Shown: positions 1-8,354 of the stretch, in pieces
Position numbering within the stretch: the stretch's first letter is position 1
Layout: each line of letters begins with the position of its first letter
The notes under the pieces: generated by a model
What the model saw: only the letters and a program-made list of their open reading frames with translations
Databases searched by the model: none
Told to the model about the DNA's origin: nothing
Assembly (NCBI RefSeq): GCF_009455635.1
Contig: NZ_QPER01000002.1
Span: 1,736,001 to 1,800,000 of the forward strand
Source: Paraburkholderia agricolaris
GTDB taxonomy: Bacteria; Pseudomonadota; Gammaproteobacteria; Burkholderiales; Burkholderiaceae
Reading direction: 5' to 3'
DNA: 64,000 nucleotides
Position numbers and translations under genes: made by a program

Positions 1-753
1 GAGCGCGCGCTGCATGCCGAGCACCGCGCCTTGCAGCGCCGCGTTTGCGTACAGCACGATGCCGTAGCCGAGTTTGGCGAGCGCTTCACGCGATTGCACA
101 GGCGTCTTGCCGCCGATCACGATGTTGATCAGTTGCGGCTTGTCGAACAGTCCTGGAAGGCGCTCGATGTCGGCGAGCGATTCGGTTGCTTCGATAAACA
201 GAATGTCCGCACCGGCTTCGATAAAACGTTGACCACGTTCGATCGCGTCTTCAATGCCGTGGACTGCGGCCGCGTCGGTGCGCGCCATGATCTGCAGATT
301 GCCGTCTTCGCGGGCGTCAACAGCCGCGCGGATCTTGCCGACCATTTCGCTCGTGCTGACGACTTCCTTGCCGGCGAAGTGGCCGCATTTCTTCGGCATG
401 ATCTGGTCCTCGAACTGGATCACGTCGGCGCCGCTGCGCTCGAGCACGCGCACGGTCTGGCGTACGTTCAGTGCGTTGCCGAAGCCGGTGTCGGCGTCGA
501 CGATCAGCGGCAGGGCAACGGCGTCGCGAATCCGCGCGCAATGCTCGGCGACTTCGGCGAGGCCAATGAAGCCGAGATCGGGCAGTCCGAGCGACATGTT
601 GGTGACGCCTGCGCCCGTGATGTAAATCGCTTCGAAGCCGGCGTCCTCGATCACGCGTGCGCTCATCGCGTTGAAGGCGCCCGGCACGAGGAGGCCCTGG
701 CGTTGGTTGACTTTGGCGCGGAAGGCGGCGCGGCGGGTGGCGGAAATGCTCAT
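1..753 (-). CDS. Isocitrate lyase/PEP mutase family lyase (3' end outside window)
   Basis: 251 codons are visible, running off the left edge. The protein carries the superfamily signature KKCGH around residue 123 within IMPKKCGHFAGKE, the metal-binding DAD motif (VDADTGFG) near residue 86, and the TGAG start of the barrel. This family cleaves C-C bonds of 2-methylisocitrate, dimethylmalate or oxaloacetate-like acids, or rearranges phosphonates. True PrpB usually reads KRCGH and opens differently, so I do not call it prpB; a dimethylmalate/oxaloacetate lyase-like enzyme is equally likely. The start is the ATG at 753, with GGAGA a few bases upstream. It is divergent from a PrpR-like sigma54 activator and has a -24/-12 promoter at 805-819, so it is probably the activator's target. 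The family is sure, the substrate is not. Confidence 0.85.
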   Translation of the reverse strand, partial: MSISATRRAAFRAKVNQRQGLLVPGAFNAMSARVIEDAGFEAIYITGAGVTNMSLGLPDLGFIGLAEVAEHCARIRDAVALPLIVDADTGFGNALNVRQTVRVLERSGADVIQFEDQIMPKKCGHFAGKEVVSTSEMVGKIRAAVDAREDGNLQIMARTDAAAVHGIEDAIERGQRFIEAGADILFIEATESLADIERLPGLFDKPQLINIVIGGKTPVQSREALAKLGYGIVLYANAALQGAVLGMQRAL

Positions 754-804
754 GGCGGTGTGTCTCCAGATGGGAAGTAAGTGATAGAAGCTCGGACTGA
801 CTCC

Positions 805-819
805 GCAGGAACCATGCCA
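805..819 (-). promoter_or_regulatory. Sigma54 (-24/-12) promoter for the lyase gene
   Basis: On the minus strand the sequence TGGCATGGTTCCTGC has GG and GC dinucleotides separated by exactly 10 bases, as the RpoN consensus TGGCAC-N5-TTGC requires. The predicted start of transcription falls near 793, about 40 bases before the lyase ATG at 753. The neighbouring divergent gene encodes a sigma54-dependent activator, which supports the call. Confidence 0.7.
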
Positions 820-906
820 TTCGCGGGGTCTCAGAATTAATGCCGAACAATCAGTAGCTTAGGCTGAGCGGCAGCAGCGGCTCGGTTCATGGCAGAATGT
901 TGGTGT

Positions 907-936
907 GTTCCATGAAACGTTTCATGGAACGTTCCA
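907..936. promoter_or_regulatory. Palindromic activator-binding sites of the PrpR-like regulator
   Basis: A perfect 24-base palindrome (907-930) centred on ATGAAACGTTTCAT overlaps a second perfect 12-base palindrome TGGAACGTTCCA (925-936). They lie about 90-110 bases upstream of the sigma54 promoter at 805-819, the usual distance for an enhancer-type upstream activating sequence. They also lie directly before the chosen start (957) of the activator gene, so autoregulation is likely. The sequence shows the symmetry; the binding protein is inferred. Confidence 0.65.
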
Positions 937-956
937 GTTGTGAACGGAGCGCTGCA

Positions 957-2933
957 GTGTCTATTTTCACGTCGTCTCTTGCCAGTCCTCAGCCGGGCCT
1001 CCCAGGTGTTGCTCTGGTCAGTATCAGCCGCTTGCAATCGGTTTGCGAGACGGTCGCGCCGCGTTATGCCGATCGCGCCAGGTTTTTTTCGGTCCGTGAA
1101 GGCTACGGCGCTGCCGTTACGGCCCTGCAGGCCTATGTGGACGCTGGTTCGGTCGATGTCGTACTGGCCGCCGGATCGAACGGCGCCTACCTGCGCGACA
1201 ACCTGAGCGTCCCGGTGGTGATGGTCAAGGTGAACGGTTTCGACGTGCTGAGCGCGATCACCCGGGCCACCACGAACTGGCCGCGCGCGCAGATCGGCCT
1301 CGTCCTGCATGAAACCATCTCGCACGAACTCGCGGACCTGCGCGCGTGGCTGAACATCGGTCTGAAGCAGCGCGCCTATCGCTCGATCGACGAAGTGCGG
1401 CTGGCGGTCGCGAATCTGGCGGCCGAAGGTTGCAGCGTAATCATCGGCCCTGGCATGGCCTGCGATTTCGCCCAGCAAGCCGGTATGGAGAGTGTCTTTC
1501 TGTACTCGCTCGGCGCGGTCGAAGAAGCGTTCGAGCGCTCGGTCGAACTGGCCCGCGTGAGCCGCCAGAAGGAATCGAAGCGGGTGCGCCTGAATACGAT
1601 CGTCGCCCATCTGCGCGACGGTGTGGCCGCCTTCGACGATGCCGGCCAACTCGAAGCAATCAATCCGGCAATGCTGGATCTGCTCGGCCTCGACCGCGAA
1701 CAGGACGTTGCGGCGCAATTGACACGCACTGTTGGCCCATTGCTGCGCGAGACACTCGAACATGGCATGCCGGTCGAGGAGCGTATCGAGCAGATCGGCG
1801 GCCGCGCGCTGATCGTCAACTGTATGCCGATCGTCGAGCAGGGCCTGCGCTCGGGCTCGGTGCTTACGGTGCAGGACGCGCTGTTTGCGCAGCGGATCGA
1901 CCGCTCGCTGCGCACCAGTCAGCGGCCCAAACATCTGGTCGCGCGGCACCATCTGGACGATCTGGTCGGCAACTCGCCGGCGCTCGAACGGGTGCGGCGG
2001 CTCGCCCGCGCGGGTGCGGCTCACGATGCTACCGTGCTGTTGAGCGGCGAAAGCGGCACCGGCAAGGAACTGGTCGCACAGGGTATCCACAATGCCAGCC
2101 GGCGGCGCGGCAACCCGTTCGTTGCCTTCAACTGCGCGGCGCTCCCCGAAGGGCTGATCGAAAGCGAATTGTTCGGCCATGAGGAAGGGGCGTTCACCGG
2201 CGCGCGCCGTGGCGGCAAGCCGGGCCTCTTCGAAATCGCCCATACCGGCACGATTTTTCTCGACGAAATCGGCGAGATGCCGGCGGCGCTGCAAAGCCGG
2301 CTGCTGCGCGTGCTGCAGGAGCGTGAAGTGATGAAGCTCGGCGCCGGGCGCGCGACGCCTGTCGACGTGCGGGTGATTGCCGCCACACATCGCGATCTGC
2401 ACGCGCTGGTCGCGCAGGGCGTGTTTCGCGCTGATCTGTATTTTCGGCTGAATCTGCTTCAGATAGCGTTGCCGCCGCTGCGCGAAAGGCGCGGCGATAT
2501 TGCGCAGCTGGCGCGGCACGTGCTGGAGCGCAGCGCGCTCCAATATGGGCTATCGGAGGCCGCGCTCGAGCGGGTGCTGACCTTTCTCACGCCCCTGTTC
2601 GAGCACTATGCATGGCCTGGCAATGTGCGGGAGCTGGAAAATCTGCTCGCGCGCGCCGCCATTTATCTGAACAATTCGGCCGGCGAGGAATGGCAGGACC
2701 TGCAAGCAGTGTTTCCCGAGTTCGGGCGGATGCGTCAGGTGGCCGCAGACGGGGACGGCACCATGGATCATGCCCTGCTCACCGGCGATGCTCCGGTCCG
2801 GGGTTCACCCACCCCCGGGGACCTCAAACGCGCCCTCGAACAGGCCGGCGGCAACCGCGCCGCAGCAAGCCGGGCGCTGGGAATCGGCCGCACCACCCTC
2901 TGGCGGCTCATGAAGGATTTACCGGGGGATTGA
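957..2933 (+). CDS. PrpR-like sigma54-dependent transcriptional activator
   Basis: About 658 residues. The N-terminal ~180 residues resemble the PrpR_N sensory domain that binds 2-methylcitrate-type ligands, followed by a PAS-like segment, then an AAA+ sigma54-interaction domain with Walker A GESGTGKE (about residue 364), GAFTGA, the Walker B-type LDEIGEM, and a C-terminal Fis-type helix-turn-helix ([18 protein letters not shown]). The reading frame is open from ATG 897, but that start lies inside the palindromic operator; GTG 957 has a GGAG motif 8 bases upstream and gives a normal family N-terminus, so it is preferred. Divergent from the lyase gene, which it presumably activates. The natural ligand is unknown because the partner is not a typical PrpB. 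Confidence 0.85.
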   Translation: MSIFTSSLASPQPGLPGVALVSISRLQSVCETVAPRYADRARFFSVREGYGAAVTALQAYVDAGSVDVVLAAGSNGAYLRDNLSVPVVMVKVNGFDVLSAITRATTNWPRAQIGLVLHETISHELADLRAWLNIGLKQRAYRSIDEVRLAVANLAAEGCSVIIGPGMACDFAQQAGMESVFLYSLGAVEEAFERSVELARVSRQKESKRVRLNTIVAHLRDGVAAFDDAGQLEAINPAMLDLLGLDREQDVAAQLTRTVGPLLRETLEHGMPVEERIEQIGGRALIVNCMPIVEQGLRSGSVLTVQDALFAQRIDRSLRTSQRPKHLVARHHLDDLVGNSPALERVRRLARAGAAHDATVLLSGESGTGKELVAQGIHNASRRRGNPFVAFNCAALPEGLIESELFGHEEGAFTGARRGGKPGLFEIAHTGTIFLDEIGEMPAALQSRLLRVLQEREVMKLGAGRATPVDVRVIAATHRDLHALVAQGVFRADLYFRLNLLQIALPPLRERRGDIAQLARHVLERSALQYGLSEAALERVLTFLTPLFEHYAWPGNVRELENLLARAAIYLNNSAGEEWQDLQAVFPEFGRMRQVAADGDGTMDHALLTGDAPVRGSPTPGDLKRALEQAGGNRAAASRALGIGRTTLWRLMKDLPGD

Positions 2934-2942
2934 TGCGGTGCA

Positions 2943-2979
2943 ATAGCCGCCGGTAGCCATTCAAATAGTAATAAACTAT
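2943..2979 (+). promoter_or_regulatory. OxyR-type binding site upstream of ahpC
   Basis: Tetrads spaced by 7 bases fit the OxyR pattern ATAG-N7-CTAT-N7-ATAG-N7-CTAT: ATAG at 2943, a poor TAGC at 2954, ATAG at 2965 and CTAT at 2976. Three of four tetrads are perfect. The site lies in an AT-rich island about 90 bases before ahpC, a classical OxyR target. No oxyR gene is in the window. Confidence 0.6.
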
Positions 2980-3069
2980 CAAAATAATTTAAACACACCA
3001 CTTTACCTATTAAGCGGTGTCTGACATACTGACTCCACTTTCCAACCACCCAGAAAGAGGACTCAGTAA

Positions 3070-3633
3070 ATGCCGATCATCAACAGTCAAGTCAAACCGT
3101 TTAAGGCACAGGCTTATCACAACGGCGATTTCCAGACCGTCACTGAAGAAAGCCTGAAGGGCAAGTGGTCGGTTTTCGTTTTCTACCCGGCTGACTTCAC
3201 CTTCGTGTGCCCGACCGAACTGGGCGACCTGGCCGATCGTTACGCCGAATTCAAGAAGCTCGGCGTCGAAATCTACAGCGTGTCGACCGATACGCATTTC
3301 ACGCACAAGGCATGGCACGACACGTCGGACACGATCCAGAAGATCAAGTACCCGATGCTGGCTGACCCGACGCTGGCCATCTCGCGCAACTTCGACGTGC
3401 TGATCGAGGAAGAAGGTCTGGCACTGCGCGGCACGTTCGTGATCAACCCGGAAGGCGAGATCAAGCTGGCCGAAATCCACGACAACGGCATTGGCCGTGA
3501 CGCTGGCGAACTGCTGCGCAAGGTGCAAGCTGCGCAATACATCGCGGCTCACCCGGGTGAAGTTTGCCCCGCCAAGTGGACGCCGGGCGCAGAAACGCTG
3601 ACGCCGTCGCTCGACCTGATCGGCAAGATCTAA
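3070..3633 (+). CDS. ahpC: Alkyl hydroperoxide reductase subunit C (peroxiredoxin)
   Basis: 187 residues, the normal size of a typical 2-Cys peroxiredoxin. The peroxidatic cysteine is C47 in FVCPTE and the resolving cysteine is C166 in GEVCPAKW near the C-terminus. It reduces H2O2, organic peroxides and peroxynitrite in the cytoplasm and is re-reduced by AhpF, encoded next in the same direction. AGAGGA about 8 bases before the ATG is the ribosome binding site. An OxyR-like site lies upstream (2943-2979), so induction by peroxide is expected. Confidence 0.97.
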   Translation: MPIINSQVKPFKAQAYHNGDFQTVTEESLKGKWSVFVFYPADFTFVCPTELGDLADRYAEFKKLGVEIYSVSTDTHFTHKAWHDTSDTIQKIKYPMLADPTLAISRNFDVLIEEEGLALRGTFVINPEGEIKLAEIHDNGIGRDAGELLRKVQAAQYIAAHPGEVCPAKWTPGAETLTPSLDLIGKI

Positions 3634-3676
3634 GGTCTACAGGCCTCTCGCAGTAAGCGCCTCACGGTGCATCGCC

Positions 3677-3706
3677 GTGCGGACCGCGTCTTACCGCGGT
3701 TCGCAC
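3677..3706 (+). other. Intercistronic stem-loop between ahpC and ahpF
   Basis: GTGCGGACCGCG (3677-3688) pairs with CGCGGTTCGCAC (3695-3706) around the loop TCTTAC: 12 pairs including one G-U. There is no U-tract, so it is not a standard terminator. It more likely protects the 3' end of ahpC mRNA or partly stops transcription, which would give more AhpC than AhpF. Confidence 0.55.
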
Positions 3707-3783
3707 GCTCCCGGGCTGCGCGTTTCCTATCCGGATGCGCGCGGCGCCGGGACCCAACACCCCTCGTCACGGAATCGAAAGCC

Positions 3784-5376
3784 ATGCTGGACGCCAATCT
3801 CAAGACTCAGTTGAAATCCTACCTCGAGAAGGTTAGCAGACCTATCGAGATCGTCGCCTCGCTCGACGACAGCGCGAAATCGCAAGAGCTGCTGGCGTTG
3901 CTGAACGATATCGCGACGTTGTCGGAACGCGTCACCGTGATCGAACGTCGCGGCGACAGCGAGCGCAAGCCGTCGTTTTCGATCGGCGAGCCGGGTAAGG
4001 AAACGGGCATCCGTTTCGCCGGTATTCCGATGGGGCATGAATTCACGTCGCTCGTCCTCGCGCTGTTGCAGGTCGGCGGCCATCCGGTCAAACTCGACGA
4101 CGCGGTGATCGAACAGATCCGCAATCTCGACGGCGACTATCAATTCGAAACGTATTTTTCGCTGTCATGCCAGAACTGCCCGGAAGTCGTCCAGGCGCTG
4201 AACGTGATGGCGCTGCTCAACCCGCGCATCCGCCACGTGGCGATCGACGGCGCGCTGTTCCAGAACGAAGTCGAAGCGCGCCAGATCATGGCGGTACCGA
4301 CCATGTTCATGAACGGCGAAGTGTTCGGCCAGGGCCGCAGCGGTGTGAAGGAAATCCTCGCCAAGCTCGACACCAATGCCGGTGCGCGTGCTGCGAAGGA
4401 ACTGGAAAAGAAGCCGGTGTTCGATACGCTGATCGTCGGCGGCGGTCCTGCAGGCGCGGCCGCGGCAATTTACTCGGCGCGTAAGGGCATTGCCACGGGT
4501 GTGGTGGCTGAGCGCTTTGGCGGCCAGGTGCTCGACACGCTGGCGATCGAGAATTTCGTCTCCGTCACGGAAACCGAAGGACCGAAGTTCGCGATGGCGC
4601 TCGAACAGCACGTGAAGAGCTACGAAGTCGACATCATGGACGTGCAGCGCGCCGAAGCGCTGATCCCGGGCCGCATCAACGAGGTGCGTCTGGCGAATGG
4701 CGCGGTGCTGAAGGCAAAGACGATCATTCTGGCAACCGGCGCGCGTTGGCGCGAAATCAACGTGCCGGGCGAGCGCGAGTACCGTAACCACGGCGTGGCG
4801 TACTGCCCGCACTGCGATGGTCCGCTGTTCAAGGGCAAGCGCGTGGCGGTGATCGGCGGCGGCAACTCGGGCGTCGAAGCGGCGATCGATCTCGCGGGTC
4901 TGGTGCGTGAAGTGACGCTGTTCGAATTCGGCGCGCAACTGCGTGCCGACGAAGTGCTGCAACGCAAGCTGCGCAGTCTCGCCAACGTGACGATCGTGAC
5001 GCAGGCACAGACCACGGAAATCACCGGCGACGGCAAGAAGGTCAACGGTCTGGTCTACAAGGACCTGCGCTCGGGCGAAACGAAGAGCATTGAACTCGAA
5101 GGCGTGTTCGTGCAGATCGGCCTTGTGCCGAACACCGAATGGCTGAAGGGCACGGTCGAGTTGTCGAAACATGGCGAGATCGTCGTCGATGCGCGCGGCG
5201 CGACGTCGGTGCCGGGCGTGTTCGCGGCCGGCGACGTGACCACGGTTCCGTTCAAGCAGATCGTGATTGCCGTAGGCGAAGGGGCGAAGGCGTCGCTTTC
5301 CGCGTTCGATCACCTGATCCGCAGCAGCGATGTGGATGAAGTGGTGAGCGAAGCAGAAACTGAAGCGACAGCTTGA
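3784..5376 (+). CDS. ahpF: Alkyl hydroperoxide reductase subunit F
   Basis: 530 residues from the ATG at 3784 (the frame is open further upstream, but family alignment begins [16 protein letters not shown]). It has the N-terminal double-thioredoxin-fold domain with redox pair C129/C132 (CQNC), an FAD-binding [10 protein letters not shown], the thioredoxin-reductase CxxC pair C341/C344 (CPHC), and the NAD(P)H site GGGNSG. It passes electrons from NADH to AhpC. It follows ahpC after a 150-base gap that holds a stem-loop, and ends at a strong terminator. Confidence 0.97.
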   Translation: MLDANLKTQLKSYLEKVSRPIEIVASLDDSAKSQELLALLNDIATLSERVTVIERRGDSERKPSFSIGEPGKETGIRFAGIPMGHEFTSLVLALLQVGGHPVKLDDAVIEQIRNLDGDYQFETYFSLSCQNCPEVVQALNVMALLNPRIRHVAIDGALFQNEVEARQIMAVPTMFMNGEVFGQGRSGVKEILAKLDTNAGARAAKELEKKPVFDTLIVGGGPAGAAAAIYSARKGIATGVVAERFGGQVLDTLAIENFVSVTETEGPKFAMALEQHVKSYEVDIMDVQRAEALIPGRINEVRLANGAVLKAKTIILATGARWREINVPGEREYRNHGVAYCPHCDGPLFKGKRVAVIGGGNSGVEAAIDLAGLVREVTLFEFGAQLRADEVLQRKLRSLANVTIVTQAQTTEITGDGKKVNGLVYKDLRSGETKSIELEGVFVQIGLVPNTEWLKGTVELSKHGEIVVDARGATSVPGVFAAGDVTTVPFKQIVIAVGEGAKASLSAFDHLIRSSDVDEVVSEAETEATA

Positions 5377-5396
5377 TGGTGTTGTGTGCCTAGTGG

Positions 5397-5426
5397 ACGG
5401 CGGCCTGCGGGCCGCCGTTTTTGTTT
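5397..5426 (+). terminator. Rho-independent terminator of ahpCF
   Basis: Hairpin ACGGCGGCC / GGGCCGCCGT with a tiny TGC-type loop, followed by GTTTTTGTTT, starting about 20 bases after the ahpF stop codon. Confidence 0.85.
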
Positions 5427-5737
5427 GTGGTTGAGACCGGAGCTCACTTCAATGCGGGGTTCACCATTTGGGGACTCCGACTGATCACGAAGCCTGCACC
5501 CTGAGGTGCGCTGCAGCAAGCCAGCAAACGCCCGTTTCATTCACCCGCTCGACGCCCATCCTTCCTGCCGCGCTCAGTGCCCCTTTGTTTGGAGCCTCCC
5601 ACCTGGGCCAATTCCTTGGCTATCCCACCGCTCAGGCCATATAAATCTGGGGGTCGGGCGCGTCCCGCCGACATGCGTACTGGCTCGCAAGCGCACAGCG
5701 TGCTGCCGCCGGGCGACATAAAACAAGGAGGGAGACA
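5427..5737. other. Intergenic region upstream of alkB
   Basis: About 310 bases between the ahpF terminator and alkB. No gene is supported. A strong ribosome binding site AAGGAGGGAG (about 5726-5735) precedes the alkB ATG. I see no clear operator for an AlkS- or AraC-type alkane regulator. Confidence 0.5.
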
Positions 5738-6892
5738 ATGGCAACATCGCAAGCGACCCCCGCCCGCTGGGTCGACGGCAAGCGCTATTTGTGGCTGCTC
5801 GGTGCGCTCACCATCACCTTGCCGCTGCATGCCGCCAATCTGGCGTTGCAGACTGGCTGGCATATCTTCTGGTGGTTCGGGCCGATTTTCGTGTTCGGCA
5901 TTATTCCGGTGCTCGACTATCTGATCGGCGACGATCCAAGCAATCCGCCGGAAGACGTCGTTCCCCGGCTCGAACGGGAGCGCTATTACCGCCGTGTCGT
6001 GTATCTCGCCACCTTCATCGAATATGTGTCGTTCTTCGGCTCACTGTGGATCGTCGGCACGCATGCTCTGACGTGGTACGACTATCTCGGTTTCGCGCTC
6101 TCGCTGGGCGCCGCGACCGGCGTGTCGATCAACACCGCGCACGAACTCGGCCACAAAACCGACGGCTTCGAGAGATGGCTCGCCAAGATCACGCTGGCGC
6201 CGGTCGCTTACGGTCATTTCTTCGTCGAACACAATCGTGGACACCATGTGCGCGTGGCAACTCCGCCCGATCCGGCGAGTGCGCGCTACGGTGAATCGTT
6301 CTGGCGTTTTCTGCCGCGCACGGTATTCGGCAGCATCGCGTCGGCGTGGCGCCTGGAGAAGCATCGGCTCGAACGTCTTGGCAAGTCGCCCTGGACGTGG
6401 CGCAATGAAGTCCTGCATTCGTGGGCGATGACGGCACTGCTGTGGGGCGCGATGGTCGTGCTGTTCGGCAAAACGGTGATTCCGTTTCTGCTGATTCAGG
6501 CGGTGTATGGCGCTTCGTTGCTCGAAGTGGTCAATTATCTGGAGCACTACGGGCTCGGCCGCAAACAGCTCGCCAGCGGCCGTTATGAGCGTTGCCAGCC
6601 GCAGCACTCATGGAACAGCAATCGCATCGTGACGAATCTGTTTCTGTACCAGTTGCAGCGTCATGCCGACCATCATGCGAATCCGACGCGCTCTTATCAG
6701 GCACTGCGTCATTTCGACGGCGCGCCGCAATTACCCTCCGGTTACGCGACGATGATCATGCTCGCGTACGTGCCGCCATTGTGGTTTCGCGTGATGAACC
6801 CGCGCGTGGTCGCGCATTATCAAGGCAATATGGCGCAGTCGAATATCCGGCCGGCCATTCGTGAGCGGGTGCTGGCGCAGTTTGCCGGCTAG
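5738..6892 (+). CDS. alkB: Membrane alkane 1-monooxygenase
   Basis: 384 residues, the size of a stand-alone AlkB. All diiron histidine motifs are present: HELGHK at 135-140, EHNRGHH at 164-170 and LQRHADHH at 306-313, plus the AlkB signature NYLEHYGL (about residue 264) that separates it from other fatty-acid-desaturase-like enzymes. Several hydrophobic membrane spans surround them. It hydroxylates medium-to-long n-alkanes at the terminal carbon in the inner membrane, needing rubredoxin and rubredoxin reductase. Neither is encoded nearby and no rubredoxin domain is fused, so the electron donors must lie elsewhere. It is transcribed alone with its own terminator. Confidence 0.95.
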   Translation: MATSQATPARWVDGKRYLWLLGALTITLPLHAANLALQTGWHIFWWFGPIFVFGIIPVLDYLIGDDPSNPPEDVVPRLERERYYRRVVYLATFIEYVSFFGSLWIVGTHALTWYDYLGFALSLGAATGVSINTAHELGHKTDGFERWLAKITLAPVAYGHFFVEHNRGHHVRVATPPDPASARYGESFWRFLPRTVFGSIASAWRLEKHRLERLGKSPWTWRNEVLHSWAMTALLWGAMVVLFGKTVIPFLLIQAVYGASLLEVVNYLEHYGLGRKQLASGRYERCQPQHSWNSNRIVTNLFLYQLQRHADHHANPTRSYQALRHFDGAPQLPSGYATMIMLAYVPPLWFRVMNPRVVAHYQGNMAQSNIRPAIRERVLAQFAG

Positions 6893-6914
6893 CGCGCACT
6901 GCTTGATGCAAAGA

Positions 6915-6948
6915 AAAAGCCGCCCGGGCAATGCCGGGCGGCTTTTTT
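6915..6948. terminator. Bidirectional terminator between alkB and doxX
   Basis: AAAAGCCGCCCGG / CCGGGCGGCTTTTTT around a short GCAATG loop. It has an A-tract on one side and a T-tract on the other, so it can serve both convergent genes. Confidence 0.9.
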
Positions 6949-6979
6949 ACTGGACTTGCGAAACACGGGGACTGTGGTC

Positions 6980-7393
6980 CTAGCGCCGGTCGATCGAATA
7001 CTTGCCGGCTCCGGTGACACACAACAGCAGCAATCCACCCATGATGCTGATGTTCTTGTAGAAGTTGATCATGTTTTCGTACTGTGCGGCGCCCGTCATG
7101 TTCCAGTAGTGGTGGCCAATGATCGCCGTACCCAGCGTATAAAGCGCAAGCAGCAGGGCAAGCGGGCGCGTATAGAAGCCCAGCACCAGCGCGATGCCGA
7201 CCACAAACTCCATCACCACCGCGATGATCGCCGACAATTCCGGAACCGGCGCGCCGGTGGACGTCATGTAAGCGACGGTGCCGGAAAAGCCGGTCAACTT
7301 CGACCAGCCGAAGATCACGAACAACACCATCAACAGGATACGGGCGACGAGAACAACTGTGTCTTTCTGGTTTTCAAATAGCGTATAGCGCAT
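6980..7393 (-). CDS. DoxX family membrane protein
   Basis: 137 residues from the ATG at 7393; the frame is open farther upstream but overlaps the pirin gene and reads unlike a protein. Four hydrophobic segments and the DoxX-type FGWSKLTGF and GFYTRPLALLLALYT stretches identify the family. DoxX proteins are linked to thiol or quinone redox balance in the membrane. It lies about 100 bases downstream of the pirin gene on the same strand, a frequent pairing, so the two are probably co-transcribed and controlled by the divergent LysR regulator. Confidence 0.85.
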   Translation of the reverse strand: MRYTLFENQKDTVVLVARILLMVLFVIFGWSKLTGFSGTVAYMTSTGAPVPELSAIIAVVMEFVVGIALVLGFYTRPLALLLALYTLGTAIIGHHYWNMTGAAQYENMINFYKNISIMGGLLLLCVTGAGKYSIDRR

Positions 7394-7493
7394 GATTTTT
7401 CTCAAAAGGTAAGGAAAGGGGGCGGCTCGCCGCGAACTGCGCAGCGAGCCACGCTTAAGCCTGCCGCTTAATCGGCTTGTTTCACTGAACCGC

Positions 7494-8219
7494 TTAAGCC
7501 CACAACTCCGACACTTCAATATTGCGCAGATCGAACACCAAAACCTCCGCGTCGTGACCTTTTGTGAAGGTCAGGGCTTCTTCGTCGCGGACCCGTGCAC
7601 CGTCGCCTTCGCCAAGCTCGACGCCGTTCACTGTGACGCTGCCGCGCGCCACATGAATATAAGCATAGCGATTACTGGCCAGTTCGAGGCGTGCAGTTTC
7701 GTCACCGTCCAGAAGACCGGCATAAACGCGGGCATCCTGTTGCAGCACCAGCGAACCGTCCGCACCGTCCGGCGACATCACGAGACGCAACACGCCGCGC
7801 TTCTGGTCCGCGCCAAAATGACGTTGCTGGTAGCGCGGCGCGGTGCCTTGCTGGGCCGGCGCAATCCAGATTTGCATGAAGTGCACCGGCTCGCTCTTCG
7901 AATGGTTGTATTCGCTATGCGCGACGCCGGTTCCCGCGCTCATCAACTGGATGTCGCCGGGCACGATCACCGAGCCGGTGCCCATCGTGTCCTTATGTTC
8001 CAGCGCGCCTTCCAGCACGTACGAAAAAATCTCCATGTCGCGGTGCGGGTGCTTGCCGAAACCCTGAGCCGGCGCGACACGGTCGTCGTTGATCACGAGC
8101 AGGTCGGAAAAGCCGTTCTGCTTCGGATCGTGATAGTTCGCGAAAGAAAACGTATGACGCGAGCTGAGCCAGCCGTGCTCCGCGCGGCCGCGTTGATTGG
8201 CGTGTCTGATATCGAGCAT
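7494..8219 (-). CDS. Pirin family bicupin protein (YhhW-like)
   Basis: 241 residues with the N-terminal pirin cupin: metal-ligand histidines in FGKHPHRDMEIFSYVLEG (about 57-62) and in AGTGVAHSEYNHS (about 97-104). Length and layout match the YhhW type, which shows quercetin 2,3-dioxygenase activity in vitro. AGGAGA stands 6 bases before the ATG. It is divergent from a LysR gene and upstream of doxX. A role in handling quinones or electrophiles is inferred from this common gene set and not shown by the sequence. Confidence 0.9.
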   Translation of the reverse strand: MLDIRHANQRGRAEHGWLSSRHTFSFANYHDPKQNGFSDLLVINDDRVAPAQGFGKHPHRDMEIFSYVLEGALEHKDTMGTGSVIVPGDIQLMSAGTGVAHSEYNHSKSEPVHFMQIWIAPAQQGTAPRYQQRHFGADQKRGVLRLVMSPDGADGSLVLQQDARVYAGLLDGDETARLELASNRYAYIHVARGSVTVNGVELGEGDGARVRDEEALTFTKGHDAEVLVFDLRNIEVSELWA

Positions 8220-8354
8220 CGTGTTTCTCCTGGGTTCTGGTGGGCGATCCGGCCAGATGTTTGGCCGCGATCCATGAACGACAGTTTAGGTCAATCAGGA
8301 TGGTTATAATTTGGTGAAAAAATGAAACAGTGTCTCGTTAAGGTGGACAATACA

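Noticed and set aside
1..753. Calling the lyase prpB
   Set aside because: KKCGH and N-terminal sequence differ from PrpB; only the PrpR-like neighbour hints at propionate.
837..2543. 568-codon minus-strand frame antisense to the PrpR-like gene
   Set aside because: Composition is Arg/His/Ala-rich shadow sequence; the plus-strand frame has full AAA+ motifs.
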